Source: Clostridiales bacterium
GTDB taxonomy: Bacteria; Bacillota; Clostridia; Saccharofermentanales; Saccharofermentanaceae
NCBI GenBank assembly: GCA_017940895.1
Contig: JAGAXM010000006.1
Location: 83,045-147,044, forward strand
Reading direction: 5' to 3'
Length of the DNA stretch: 64,000 nt
Under the pieces are notes generated by a model, which saw only the letters and a list, made by a program, of their open reading frames with translations, was not told the DNA's origin and made no database searches. Made by a program: the position numbers and the translations under genes. Within the stretch, counting starts at the first letter, position 1; each line of letters opens with the position of its first letter. Below are positions 1-8,503 of the stretch, in pieces.

Positions 1-834
1 TCCGAGAACGTCAACGGAACCCCCGGCAGCGTCTCACAGGCAAGAGAAGTTACCGCAGGTCTTATCAGGATCGCGAAGAGTAACGGTCTTCCGATCATAC
101 TCGTAGGACACGTCACGAAGGACGGCGCCATCGCAGGTCCTAAGACGCTCGAGCACATGGTAGATACAGTACTCTATTTCGAGGGAGACAACACAGGAGC
201 CTACAGAATCTTAAGATCGGTCAAGAACAGATTCGGAAGATCCGGCGAGCTTGCATTCTTCGAGATGACACAGCACGGATTAAAGTCCGTCGACAGTTCG
301 AACGCGCTTCTTATAAGCGGACGCCCGCTCGAAGCACCGGGATCGGCTATCACGTCGGCGATGGAAGGAGCCAGAGCGCTCACGATAGAGATACAGGCAC
401 TTGCAGCGGATACATGTTACGGCACGCCTCAGAGAATGACGTCAGGTCCCGACAGATCGAGAGCATCCATGCTGCTCGCAGTTGCCGAACAGCAGTTCAA
501 ACTTAACCTTAATACCAAGGATGTATTCATCAATATCATCGGCGGACTTCGCATTACCGACCCCGCCTGCGACCTTGCACTTATCATGTCGGTCGTATCT
601 TCGGCAAGAGGAATCCCGCTTAAGCCCGATACGATGATCCTCGGAGAAGTCGGTCTTACGGGCGAGCTTCGTCCCGTATCTTCACTTAATCTGCGCATAG
701 AAGAAGCCGGCAGACTCGGGATCAGGAATATCGTTCTTCCTTCATCCTGCAAGAACGCGGTAAAGAACCCGGGCAATACGGAATTCTTCTTCATCGACAA
801 TGTATCGGAGGCTACAGATGTCCTTTTCTCATAA
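1..834 (+). CDS. radA: DNA repair protein RadA/Sms, C-terminal part (5' end outside window)
   Basis: RadA is a RecA-like ATPase that promotes branch migration in recombinational repair. The reading frame is open from the first base of the window, so the N-terminal zinc finger and Walker A lie upstream. Visible are the SVSQAREVTAGLIRIAK stretch, the VGHVTKDGAIAGPKTLEHM segment, the RadA signature KNRFG, and the C-terminal Lon-protease-like domain (LNLNTKDVFINIIGGLRI... LGEVGLTGELRPV). The gene stops at TAA 832-834 and overlaps the ispD start by 17 bp, so the two are probably co-transcribed. Codon use matches the neighbours. Identity is secure; only completeness is unknown. Confidence 0.95.
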   Translation, partial: SENVNGTPGSVSQAREVTAGLIRIAKSNGLPIILVGHVTKDGAIAGPKTLEHMVDTVLYFEGDNTGAYRILRSVKNRFGRSGELAFFEMTQHGLKSVDSSNALLISGRPLEAPGSAITSAMEGARALTIEIQALAADTCYGTPQRMTSGPDRSRASMLLAVAEQQFKLNLNTKDVFINIIGGLRITDPACDLALIMSVVSSARGIPLKPDTMILGEVGLTGELRPVSSLNLRIEEAGRLGIRNIVLPSSCKNAVKNPGNTEFFFIDNVSEATDVLFS

Positions 835-1564
835 GAAACTCTATGTGATCTTCCCTGCCGCAGGCTCTGGTACAAGAATGAAGTCCGATAAGAATAAGCT
901 TCTTATGGAAGTGGGCAGCATTCCCGTGATAGACAGGACCTTAACGGCATTCAGGAAGTTTGCCGATGAATCCGGTATTGAGCTTCACAGCATACTCGTT
1001 GTATCTCCGGGTAAGACTGAAGAGTGGGCATCTTATATCAAGGATAGAGATTATGCCTCGATCGTAGACACGATCACGGAAGGCGGCGACACACGTACGA
1101 AGTCCGTAGGCAACGGAGTATCATCTCTCAGCGATCCCGACTTCCCTGTGCCCGGTCCTGATGATGCAGTCTTCATACACGACGCGGCAAGGTGCCTCAT
1201 CGATTCAGATTCTCTTTTAAGATGTCTTGAAGCCATCTCGGACGACGGCACCGATGTATGTGTAAGCGGAGTTAAGACCAAGAACACGATCAAGATGGTA
1301 AAGAGCGGAACAACATTTGTAGAATCCACTCCGGACCGAGATCTGCTTTACGAAGTGCAGACACCTCAGTGTTTCAAATATTCTGTTCTTAAAGAATGTT
1401 ATGAAAGAGCTCAGACGGACGGCTTCGAAGCCACCGATGATACGGCGCTTGCCGAGCACTACGGTTATAAAGTCAGGATTATCGAGGGTTCTTATTCGAA
1501 TATAAAGATCACGACACCCGAAGACATCGTGATCGCTGAAGCTCTTTTGAAAAACATGCAATAA
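818..1564 (+). CDS. ispD: 2-C-methyl-D-erythritol 4-phosphate cytidylyltransferase
   Basis: IspD transfers CMP from CTP to methylerythritol 4-phosphate in the MEP isoprenoid pathway. The nucleotide-binding motif PAAGSGTRM lies near residue 12, followed by the KNKLLMEV segment and the HDAAR motif, and the 248 residues are close to family length. I chose ATG 818 because GGAGG at 807-811 sits 6 nt upstream; an in-frame start at 800 would place that site inside the gene. The start overlaps radA. The next MEP-pathway gene recognised here, ispF, lies 3.4 kb away on the other strand, so the pathway is split between transcripts. Confidence 0.94.
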   Translation: MSFSHKKLYVIFPAAGSGTRMKSDKNKLLMEVGSIPVIDRTLTAFRKFADESGIELHSILVVSPGKTEEWASYIKDRDYASIVDTITEGGDTRTKSVGNGVSSLSDPDFPVPGPDDAVFIHDAARCLIDSDSLLRCLEAISDDGTDVCVSGVKTKNTIKMVKSGTTFVESTPDRDLLYEVQTPQCFKYSVLKECYERAQTDGFEATDDTALAEHYGYKVRIIEGSYSNIKITTPEDIVIAEALLKNMQ

Positions 1565-1582
1565 AACCTGATTTTTCAAAAG
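1544..1582. repeat. 11-bp perfect inverted repeat spanning the ispD stop codon
   Basis: CTTTTGAAAAA at 1544-1554 is the exact reverse complement of TTTTTCAAAAG at 1572-1582, with the ispD stop codon in the 17-nt loop. No T-tract follows on the + strand, so it is not a classical terminator. It could stabilise the 3' end or act as a weak terminator. Confidence 0.55.
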
Positions 1583-1984
1583 CGACACATGCGCAAGAGT
1601 TCAATATATAAGTTCTCGAAAAAGGGGTTTTTAGTATACAAACACAGGGATAAAAATATACTAGATGATCGAATATCCGTAACTTATATACAAATTCCGT
1701 AATCGCGTATATAAAAGTCAACAAACAGACTGTTATATATACTTTCACTCTGTTTTTCGTATATAACAAAGCTTTAGAAGCAGTTTTTATATATTCGCAC
1801 GTCTGTGAAATGATAAAGGGGCTTCTCTTTGTTGAGACAACCCCCTCACATTACCAATTTGTATAGATTCCGACGACCGGGTAAGATTTTCTCTCACCCC
1901 TCGGTCTGCCACCGGAGTTGCGTTCCTGAACCCGTGTATCAGAAGGACCGTGAAGACCGCCGCTTACCTTATCAAGTTTCTCGA
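1583..1984. other. AT-rich intergenic region with about eight TATATA-like cores
   Basis: This gap of about 400 bp lies between convergent ispD and the gtrA-like gene, so it should not be needed as a promoter for either. Between 1605 and 1793, TATATA, TATACA or TATACT cores recur at 1605, 1635, 1657, 1685, 1708, 1734, 1760 and 1788, 22-30 bp apart and in both orientations. Several fit a loose GTATATAAAA-type consensus. The right part (about 1815-1984) is GC-richer and shows only a weak imperfect hairpin near 1818-1845. Open frames across it have no ribosome site or recognisable protein, and I identify no known RNA family. Confidence 0.4.
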
Positions 1985-2401
1985 TTATTTTTTCTTAAAG
2001 ACTACGAGTTTACTTAATACGTAATTTAATATGATCACGATGATGTTGGATGCAGCCTTAAGGATTATCTCGGGTCCGTGCATCACATCGACTCCGATGA
2101 ACATGATGAGAAGATCGAGTCCGCCTGTTGCAAGACGGGCAGCCATGAATTTGATCAGCTCGGAGATGACGGTCTTCGCATCCATGCTCTTGCTGTCGAA
2201 TACATAGAGCTTATTGGTGATGAATGCGAACAATACCGCGAGGATCCAGGCGATGATGTTACTCGGTACATTCGCGATGCCGAGTTTACGGTAGCAGACC
2301 GCATAAGTGACGATGTTGATGACAGTCGTCAGAACTCCGAAGATCCCGTAGAAAATAAATCCTTTGTATTTAATCAGCAGCGCCTTGATCTTTTCCCACA
2401 T
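1985..2401 (-). CDS. GtrA-like family membrane protein
   Basis: This is a 138-residue protein with four hydrophobic segments (about residues 12-32, 42-64, 85-105 and 112-132) and the GtrA/DPMS pattern: FIFYGIFGVLTTVIN near the start, a central IIAWILAVLFAFITNKLYVF and a C-terminal NYVLSKLVVF. GtrA-family proteins are linked to flipping lipid-linked sugars or to cell-surface polysaccharide synthesis. It starts 7 bp after the DUF2142 gene on the same strand, and that pairing supports a cell-envelope glycan role. The exact substrate cannot be told. Confidence 0.8.
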   Translation of the reverse strand: MWEKIKALLIKYKGFIFYGIFGVLTTVINIVTYAVCYRKLGIANVPSNIIAWILAVLFAFITNKLYVFDSKSMDAKTVISELIKFMAARLATGGLDLLIMFIGVDVMHGPEIILKAASNIIVIILNYVLSKLVVFKKK

Positions 2402-2407
2402 CGCGCA

Positions 2408-4924
2408 TTACCTCGCAAGATAAAGCTTCATCATCATATACATCATGATGAGAGTAAAAATAACATATACATTGATGCATGAATCCATCACCTGAGTTTT
2501 GACTTCATCAGATGCATTCTCACGAGTCTTCTTAAGACCGAACTTTGTCACCGCCAGTATCAGTAAAGACATCATCGGGAAAAGATATCTTCCCTGCACA
2601 CCGTAGATCATTCCGGATCCTGCGGGCGTATACGAAAGAAGCATCGCAGGCGTAAGTACAAACGAGAGAAGAGCAATCACAACAAATACGATGCGGTCAC
2701 GCTTCTCAAGCTCGAGCGTATCCTTCTCCAATGTCGCATAAACAAGGACCGCAAAGAACGCACCGATAACAGTAACCTCGCTTAACGTAGCTTCAAGATA
2801 ACTCAATTCCTTACCGAGTGCTTGGAACATATATGTATCGCCGAACCACTGGAATGTCGATACAAGCATCCTTAAGTAATCAACAGGGTGCTGATAAGCA
2901 AATGCAGTCATCATGTTGCCGCTGTTCTCCTCGCCGAACTGGAACAGTTCATCCGAAGGAAGTATCTTATCGAACAGCAAAACCGTAAGAAGAGCGGCAC
3001 CGATGATCGAGCATACCGTGATGACCGACTTTTTGTCCTTCTTAACGAGTATAAGAACCATAGGCAGGAGCAAAAGCAGACTGCCGCCCTTTACCGCTCC
3101 TAAAACAACAGCCCAGAGTATAGCCTCAATGAGCGCTCCCCTGCTGTATTCATAACGAAGCTTCAGTATTATCGCCGCGAAGCTTAAGGATGTGATGAAT
3201 ACCATCGCATCATATGAGAAAGAGCTGCTCATCATCAGGGATACCGGAAGAAGCGCAAGGCCTGCAAATACAGACTTGCCAACAGGCGTATTCTGAATTG
3301 CACGGTGACCGGCAAAGATAAACACAGCAAGTATAAAGAGACGGCCGATGAGGATCATCATCGACGAATTAAATCCTGCCAGCCTCGCCAGACTCATGCC
3401 GACAGCCTGAGGGAACCAGTTAATGAATGAGTAGTACTTCATCTTATCCTCATGAGGAAGGAAGTCAACCAAGCTCCTGTCGCCCGCCTTTTCGCGCAGT
3501 CCGTGAAGCATGTATGAGATTCCCTCAAGATCGGGCTTTCTCTCGCTCCACCAGTTGATACTGTTATAAAGAACCCCGTCGCACGGTCTTCCAAACCACT
3601 CAAGCCTGCCGTTAATGCCCATAAGGAGATTGGAGATCCTGTATGCCGCAGGGAAATGTGCACCCGCATCGGGAACATTCCAAGGCTGGAAGAAGATCAG
3701 GTACAAAACCGAAAGCGGAATCACCGTAACGAGGAAGAAAACCTCGACCGAAAGCTTGTTGTACTTTCTTAGGATGTTAAGTGCAACCACATACAGGAAA
3801 AGCATTGCTATCGCGAACGAAGCGATCTTGATGCCGAGGTCGGAATGCCTTATTCCCGCATAAGTAATAACAGGTGTCGCACCCTCTTCAACGGGAGATG
3901 CGATCTCAACGTTAAGCACCTGCTCACCGCTTAAGTTAACGATACGCACAGTGTAGTCGCCTAAGTCAAAGTACCTCTCGCCGAGAAGTGAATACTTGGT
4001 GCTTAACATCATGCAAAGTCTGCCTGTCGACACGCGCCAGTCTGGCGATACAGGGCAGTCTTCGAAGTATGTCTTACCTGTTGTTGTGTTGGTCAGTGAC
4101 ACTGAATAATCAGACGCATTATCGCCCGATGTAAATATCTCGAGTTCCTCAAACTTATCACCGTAATAAGAGAATGTGTACTCCTTTGCTTCACCGGGAT
4201 TGATCGTATCCCACACATCAGTAGATGAAGGAATGGGAGCCGAGTGAAGACGCGTCGTGATCCTCGGGAACAGGTCGAACTCGAAGATGAAGATGATAAG
4301 TACAGAAACAAGACCTATAACGATCATATTAAGAAGAGACTTCTCGAGAAGTCCGCCCTTAACGATGAGAAGAACGTAGCCCAAGATAAACACAACCGTC
4401 ATGACGGCAAACCACTTAAGGCACTTTCCGGAATCATATGTCTTTATGTAGCATGAGAGGTTGCCCGTAGATGCGGAACCTACCGCGATATTATTTTCCT
4501 CCCCCTCGAACGCCTCGGTAATGCGGACAGTATATGTGCTGTCGGAGTTAAGACGAATGCCGTCCCGAGCCTCGAACTCGCGGATCGCGTTATCGAGAAG
4601 CTCGGAAGCTTCGATGTTCCAGCTTGTGATCACTTCACCGCCTGATAACAGCTCGACTGTAACATCACCTTCGTTTACTCTCGCATTGGTAGCAAAGGTT
4701 ACTGCAACTGACTTAAGCACGGGATTTGAACCCGGTGCGGGAAGATCCTGTGACACGGGCTTGCCGCTTTCAAGCTGCACGAAAGTTTCTGTCGGATAGT
4801 AGTAATTCGAATCGGTATAAACAGCCTTCGACTGCCAGAAGAGCATCACGATGATAAGCACGCCTATGATTGCAGCCGCGATTATCCTGATGGTCTTGTT
4901 CTTGTCGATGGTGTTAAGCTTCAT
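2408..4924 (-). CDS. DUF2142-type large membrane protein, probable GT-C-like envelope glycosylation protein
   Basis: This 838-residue protein has an N-terminal transmembrane helix (about residues 12-30), an extracytoplasmic beta-rich region to about 165, two more helices, a second extracytoplasmic domain to about 365, then a bundle of about ten helices. The segment FFQPWNVPDAGAHFPAAY after the first bundle helix and the later FSYDAMVFI match DUF2142, a predicted polytopic family resembling GT-C glycosyltransferases with an acidic residue in the first large loop. It lies between ispF (3 bp away) and gtrA, so it is probably translated with both. Its activity is inferred from family and context only. 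Confidence 0.72.
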   Translation of the reverse strand: MKLNTIDKNKTIRIIAAAIIGVLIIVMLFWQSKAVYTDSNYYYPTETFVQLESGKPVSQDLPAPGSNPVLKSVAVTFATNARVNEGDVTVELLSGGEVITSWNIEASELLDNAIREFEARDGIRLNSDSTYTVRITEAFEGEENNIAVGSASTGNLSCYIKTYDSGKCLKWFAVMTVVFILGYVLLIVKGGLLEKSLLNMIVIGLVSVLIIFIFEFDLFPRITTRLHSAPIPSSTDVWDTINPGEAKEYTFSYYGDKFEELEIFTSGDNASDYSVSLTNTTTGKTYFEDCPVSPDWRVSTGRLCMMLSTKYSLLGERYFDLGDYTVRIVNLSGEQVLNVEIASPVEEGATPVITYAGIRHSDLGIKIASFAIAMLFLYVVALNILRKYNKLSVEVFFLVTVIPLSVLYLIFFQPWNVPDAGAHFPAAYRISNLLMGINGRLEWFGRPCDGVLYNSINWWSERKPDLEGISYMLHGLREKAGDRSLVDFLPHEDKMKYYSFINWFPQAVGMSLARLAGFNSSMMILIGRLFILAVFIFAGHRAIQNTPVGKSVFAGLALLPVSLMMSSSFSYDAMVFITSLSFAAIILKLRYEYSRGALIEAILWAVVLGAVKGGSLLLLLPMVLILVKKDKKSVITVCSIIGAALLTVLLFDKILPSDELFQFGEENSGNMMTAFAYQHPVDYLRMLVSTFQWFGDTYMFQALGKELSYLEATLSEVTVIGAFFAVLVYATLEKDTLELEKRDRIVFVVIALLSFVLTPAMLLSYTPAGSGMIYGVQGRYLFPMMSLLILAVTKFGLKKTRENASDEVKTQVMDSCINVYVIFTLIMMYMMMKLYLAR

Positions 4925-4927
4925 GTT

Positions 4928-5431
4928 TTAAGCCTCGGGAACCTTAAATGTCATGATGACGAACACCTGGATTCCTTCTCCCTTACCGAAGCCTGTAAGA
5001 CCTTCTCCGGTAGTCGCGGTAAGTCCCACGTGCGAAGGATCGATACCGAGAAGATCTGCGACTGACTTCTTGATCGAAGGTATATGCTCTTTAAGCTTAG
5101 GACGGAGGCACTCGACAGTCATGGATACATGAACGATCTTCGCGTCTCCCATATATTTCAAAGCTTCTTCAAGATAAACACGCGAATCCTTTATTCCCTG
5201 CTCGAGGCAGATCTTATCCGCAGCGCCTCCGAGGATATTTACGCCCGTATATCCCGATACCGCATTGGTTATCGCATGTAAGATAACGTCTCCGTCGGAG
5301 TTCGCGAGGAACTGTCTGTCATGCGGGACCTTATATCCACCGAGCATGATACCGTTCGAAGAAGGATCATATATATCCTCCGTGAATCTGTGACTGTCCT
5401 GTCCTATCGTTGTCAGATATGCGTATTCCAT
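4928..5431 (-). CDS. ispF: 2-C-methyl-D-erythritol 2,4-cyclodiphosphate synthase, divergent IspF subfamily
   Basis: IspF cyclises CDP-methylerythritol phosphate in the MEP pathway. The metal-binding Asp and His survive in GQDSHRF near the N-terminus, as does His in NSDGDVILHA, but that motif reads N rather than H at its first position. The usual GDIG...FPD loop is replaced by VNILGGAADKI, and the C-terminal motif reads ATTGEGLTGFGKGEGI instead of the TTTEKLGF type. I start at ATG 5431 because GAGG lies 5 nt upstream; a GTG at 5437 overlaps the upstream stop. It is a divergent but apparently functional lineage of the family. Confidence 0.85.
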   Translation of the reverse strand: MEYAYLTTIGQDSHRFTEDIYDPSSNGIMLGGYKVPHDRQFLANSDGDVILHAITNAVSGYTGVNILGGAADKICLEQGIKDSRVYLEEALKYMGDAKIVHVSMTVECLRPKLKEHIPSIKKSVADLLGIDPSHVGLTATTGEGLTGFGKGEGIQVFVIMTFKVPEA

Positions 5432-5433
5432 CT

Positions 5434-6018
5434 TCACCTCAAAAGCATGCTCATATCGGGCTCGTATCCGTTATCCTCTATCCACGCCGTTACGTCATCT
5501 ATGCTCCACTGCTCGAAGTCGAAACCCGAGAAAGTTGATACCCTCACATTATCCGCAAGAAGTATAAACTCGGGATAGCCGCCGACCTCATACGCCGTGC
5601 TTATGGCATCCGCCTCGACTCCGTCTACTGCGATGAAAAGAACCTGTCCGACCAGCGTCTGTGCGAGGTCCTCGACGCCCGCCATAAGATTCTGCGAACC
5701 GTCCGCGTATGACGAATAGAAGAAAAGCACCACCGGGATCTCAGACTGCGAAGTTATGCCGTTAAAGTCGATAACATCACGGTACTGTATGCCGAAGACA
5801 CCTTCGTCCTCTCCGTCCACCTGTTCCCATACGAGTGCCGCAGCATCGGAAGAATAATCTATATTCCCGAGATACTCATAATAATCCGAAGCCCCTTCCG
5901 GAACACTTACAGATGCGGAAGGAACCGCTCCCGAAGCTTCAGAATCATTGCTGCACCCTGCCATCGTGAACAGCAGAGCCGCGGAACAAAGAACGGATAC
6001 AGCGCGCTTCATCGTCAT
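5434..6018 (-). CDS. Thioredoxin-fold-like lipoprotein lacking CXXC
   Basis: A type II signal peptide with a lipobox ending at Cys22 (FTMAGC) predicts a membrane-anchored lipoprotein of 194 residues. From about residue 95 the pattern resembles a thioredoxin fold: a strand PVVLFFYSSYADGS where the redox CXXC would be, a helix, the strand VLFIAVDGV, then VGGYPEFILL in the place of the cis-proline loop. The two active cysteines are absent, so disulfide chemistry is not expected. Its ATGA start overlaps the mrp stop and its stop abuts ispF, which indicates translational coupling. Function is unknown. Confidence 0.6.
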   Translation of the reverse strand: MTMKRAVSVLCSAALLFTMAGCSNDSEASGAVPSASVSVPEGASDYYEYLGNIDYSSDAAALVWEQVDGEDEGVFGIQYRDVIDFNGITSQSEIPVVLFFYSSYADGSQNLMAGVEDLAQTLVGQVLFIAVDGVEADAISTAYEVGGYPEFILLADNVRVSTFSGFDFEQWSIDDVTAWIEDNGYEPDMSMLLR

Positions 6019-6860
6019 ATCAGAGCTTCGATCGCCTCCGCGGTGTTGTTAAGAAGCCCGGATGTGTCCACCTTCTCTGTATTGCCGGAATCGACAAGAG
6101 CCGTTACGGCAGGGTCCAGAGGAAGCTTATCAAGAAGCTTGATGCCCGCCTCGGAAGTCTCCTTAAGAAGAACCGTGTCATCACCGAAAAGCGATATCTT
6201 TTCGCTGCAGTGAGGACATTTAACGTAAGCCATGTTCTCGACAAGACCTAAGATATTGACGTTCATCATGGAAGCCATGTTGCCTGCTTTCGAGACTATC
6301 ATGGAGACCAGCTCCTGCGGCGTCGATACGAGGATAAGACCGTCGACCGGCAGAGACTGGAAAAGTGTAAGCGGAACGTCGCCCGTGCCCGGAGGCATAT
6401 CGATGAGAAGCACGTCGAGCATACCCCACTCGACATCGCTCCAGAACTGTCTTACAAGTCCCGAAAGGACCGGTCCTCTCCAGATTACGGGAGAGCTCTC
6501 ATCCTCGAGGAGAAGATTAAGGCTGACCGCTTTGATACCGCCTTCCGTTACGGCGGGAAGGATCCTGTCGTTTCCGTTAACCTCGAGCATACCCTTAAGA
6601 CCGAACGCTCTCGGGATGGACGGACCCGTTATATCGGCATCCATGATACCGACCTTAAGGCCCTTCGCTGCAAGCTTATGAGCCAGCGCGGAAGTAACGA
6701 AAGACTTTCCTACTCCGCCCTTGCCGCTCGCGACACCGATAACACACTTGATGTCCGAGAACTCATTACAGGGGATCTTCTCGATCCCGTTCTTCTTCTC
6801 ACAAGTATCCTGTGAGGTGCATCCGTCTTTATGTGCACAACCTTCACATGCTGATGACAT
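6015..6860 (-). CDS. Mrp/NBP35-family P-loop iron-sulfur cluster carrier
   Basis: This 281-residue cytoplasmic ATPase has the deviant Walker A SGKGGVGKSFVTSALA, DADITGPSIPR, the MPPGTGD switch and a late CPHC pair, all features of the ApbC/Mrp/NBP35 group that delivers Fe-S clusters to target proteins. A cysteine-rich N-terminus (CEGCAHKDGC...C) is the usual clostridial variant. It is co-directional with the CmpB-like gene 11 bp upstream and overlaps the lipoprotein gene downstream by 4 bp. Confidence 0.9.
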   Translation of the reverse strand: MSSACEGCAHKDGCTSQDTCEKKNGIEKIPCNEFSDIKCVIGVASGKGGVGKSFVTSALAHKLAAKGLKVGIMDADITGPSIPRAFGLKGMLEVNGNDRILPAVTEGGIKAVSLNLLLEDESSPVIWRGPVLSGLVRQFWSDVEWGMLDVLLIDMPPGTGDVPLTLFQSLPVDGLILVSTPQELVSMIVSKAGNMASMMNVNILGLVENMAYVKCPHCSEKISLFGDDTVLLKETSEAGIKLLDKLPLDPAVTALVDSGNTEKVDTSGLLNNTAEAIEALI

Positions 6861-6871
6861 ACTTTTCTCCT

Positions 6872-7876
6872 TTATGCTCCTATTTTTTCTTCTAACTCTT
6901 CGAAAAGTTCTTCATCGGAATCCGCTCCGAGCATCTCAGCATAATGCTGCTGTAACACTCTGATCGTCTCCGCATTGTCGTCGTTTCTGTTAAGTCTGAT
7001 TCTTAATGAAAGCTTAGCCTCAGGCAAAAGATTTCTTACCTTGCTTACAGCTGCCTTTGACTTATCTACCGCAGCCTTGGATGCCGCCTTTGAAGTGTTT
7101 ACTATGCCCTGCTTACCCTCGGCAGCGTACTTCGCGATGAGGGCTCTTTCCTCGGCGCGGTTCTTCTTCGCAAGTTCGCGCTCCGCTTTACGATGTGCCG
7201 CAAAAGTCTCACGGAACTCGTTGTAGTCATTCTGAGTAAGCTGAACTGCAGGCGCAGTCTTGGTCACGATGGTATCAACCGTACCGTAGATGGAGGAACC
7301 GATCTTGTCCGAAGGCATGCGGAAGACTCCGGAGACACTGTTTAAGAACCTTACCTTCTTGTTGAAGCCGACGATAGCCGTAATCGTGACGATGATGTCG
7401 ATGGCCGTGATAACGGATAATGCAAACAGGATTCCGAGGCGAACCGGCGGTGGTATCGAATTGATAAGCTTCTGTACTGCAGGATGCAGAATGTTCATGC
7501 CGAGGCTGCATGCGATACCCCAGTAGATCGCGAATCTTAAGCAGATGAAGCCCTTAAAGTTAAGTCTGTAATCGGAATAATCCCACCACCTTAAGTGGAA
7601 GATCGCATACAGGAGCGCGCCCGCGATGAGCTCGACTGTCGTACAGACGATGGCAGAGCCGAAGAACAGCAGCGGGAACGAGTCCATGAACGGACGGAAG
7701 AACCAGATAACGCAGTAGAAACCTATGCCGTATACCGGGCACAAGGCTCCGTTAAGAAATCCTCTGTTGATGAATTTTCCTTCTGTAATGCCGTAGTAGA
7801 TAACTTCCACTACCCAGCCGATGAAGCCGTAGATAAAAAACATCATAAGGCTGACATCAAGAGGAAAAGGTAGCAT
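6872..7876 (-). CDS. Putative ABC transporter permease, CmpB family (PF06541-type)
   Basis: The protein is 334 residues with about five N-terminal membrane helices in the first 165 residues. It carries the family signatures FFIYGFIGWVVEVIYY, GFLNGALCPVYGIG and a central RWWDYSDYRLNFKGFICLRF. The C-terminal half is a charged, Ala/Lys-rich probable coiled coil (about 230-330). Members are called putative ABC permeases but the transported substrate is not established. The start shares a TGATG overlap with the methyltransferase stop, preceded by GGAGGA. The soluble tail is longer than I expect for the family. Confidence 0.78.
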   Translation of the reverse strand: MLPFPLDVSLMMFFIYGFIGWVVEVIYYGITEGKFINRGFLNGALCPVYGIGFYCVIWFFRPFMDSFPLLFFGSAIVCTTVELIAGALLYAIFHLRWWDYSDYRLNFKGFICLRFAIYWGIACSLGMNILHPAVQKLINSIPPPVRLGILFALSVITAIDIIVTITAIVGFNKKVRFLNSVSGVFRMPSDKIGSSIYGTVDTIVTKTAPAVQLTQNDYNEFRETFAAHRKAERELAKKNRAEERALIAKYAAEGKQGIVNTSKAASKAAVDKSKAAVSKVRNLLPEAKLSLRIRLNRNDDNAETIRVLQQHYAEMLGADSDEELFEELEEKIGA

Positions 7877-8502
7877 CAGGCTCCTCCTTTAACGGACTTC
7901 ATGACGTGATAACCGCCTTTGATATCGATCGTCTCGCAGTTGCCGAACAGTTCAGTAAGCTTCTTCTTAGAAGAATCCGCTCCCTGCTTTCTTTGAAGAA
8001 CGACATAGATAGCGCCGCCTTCCTTCATATGTGCGTAAGACTCCTCATAGAAAGCAAATACAGTCTTCTTTCCCGCTCTTACGGGCGGATTCGTGATAAC
8101 TGTATCGAACATCTTGTCTTCGGGGATCTGCGCGAGCACGTCGCTTACCATGATCGTATCGGGAGAATTGAGATTAAGCTTGGCATTCTCCTTGGCAAGA
8201 GCGACCGCTCTTGTATTAACGTCAACACATGTAACGTCAAAGAGAGTAAACACTGTCTTCATTACTATGCCGACCACGCCCCAGCCGCAGCCTAAGTCGA
8301 GAAGGCTCTCATCTCTTCCGGGACCTCTTCTCTTGATATCCGCGATAGAGGATTCGAGCAGAAGATCCGTACCCTTGTCCACCGAAGCCTTAGAGAAGAC
8401 TGCGGTATCGGTAACGAACTTAAAGTTGATTCCGTTTATGCGGTAATCAACAAACTTTCTGTTCGACGGAGTCTCGGGATTAGCTTCGAAATACTGCGGC
8501 AT
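7876..8502 (-). CDS. RsmC-like class I SAM-dependent rRNA methyltransferase
   Basis: This 208-residue enzyme resembles the C-terminal half of RsmC, which methylates N2 of a guanine in 16S rRNA. Motif I is seen as LLDLGCGWGVVGI, and the substrate-amino-group motif is TNPPVRAGK. The C-terminal IYVVLQRKQGADSSKKKL segment is also typical of the short Firmicutes form. It lies 1 bp from the oxidoreductase gene upstream and overlaps the CmpB-like gene downstream. Target base is inferred from family. Confidence 0.85.
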   Translation of the reverse strand: MPQYFEANPETPSNRKFVDYRINGINFKFVTDTAVFSKASVDKGTDLLLESSIADIKRRGPGRDESLLDLGCGWGVVGIVMKTVFTLFDVTCVDVNTRAVALAKENAKLNLNSPDTIMVSDVLAQIPEDKMFDTVITNPPVRAGKKTVFAFYEESYAHMKEGGAIYVVLQRKQGADSSKKKLTELFGNCETIDIKGGYHVMKSVKGGA

Positions 8503-8503
8503 T

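Noticed and set aside
1509..1769. 86-codon open frame on the minus strand in the AT-rich gap
   Set aside because: No ribosome site, overlaps ispD antisense and has a composition explained by TATATA repeats.
1829..2017. 62-codon open frame on the + strand ending in the gtrA-like gene
   Set aside because: No ribosome site and no recognisable protein; it is an incidental frame.
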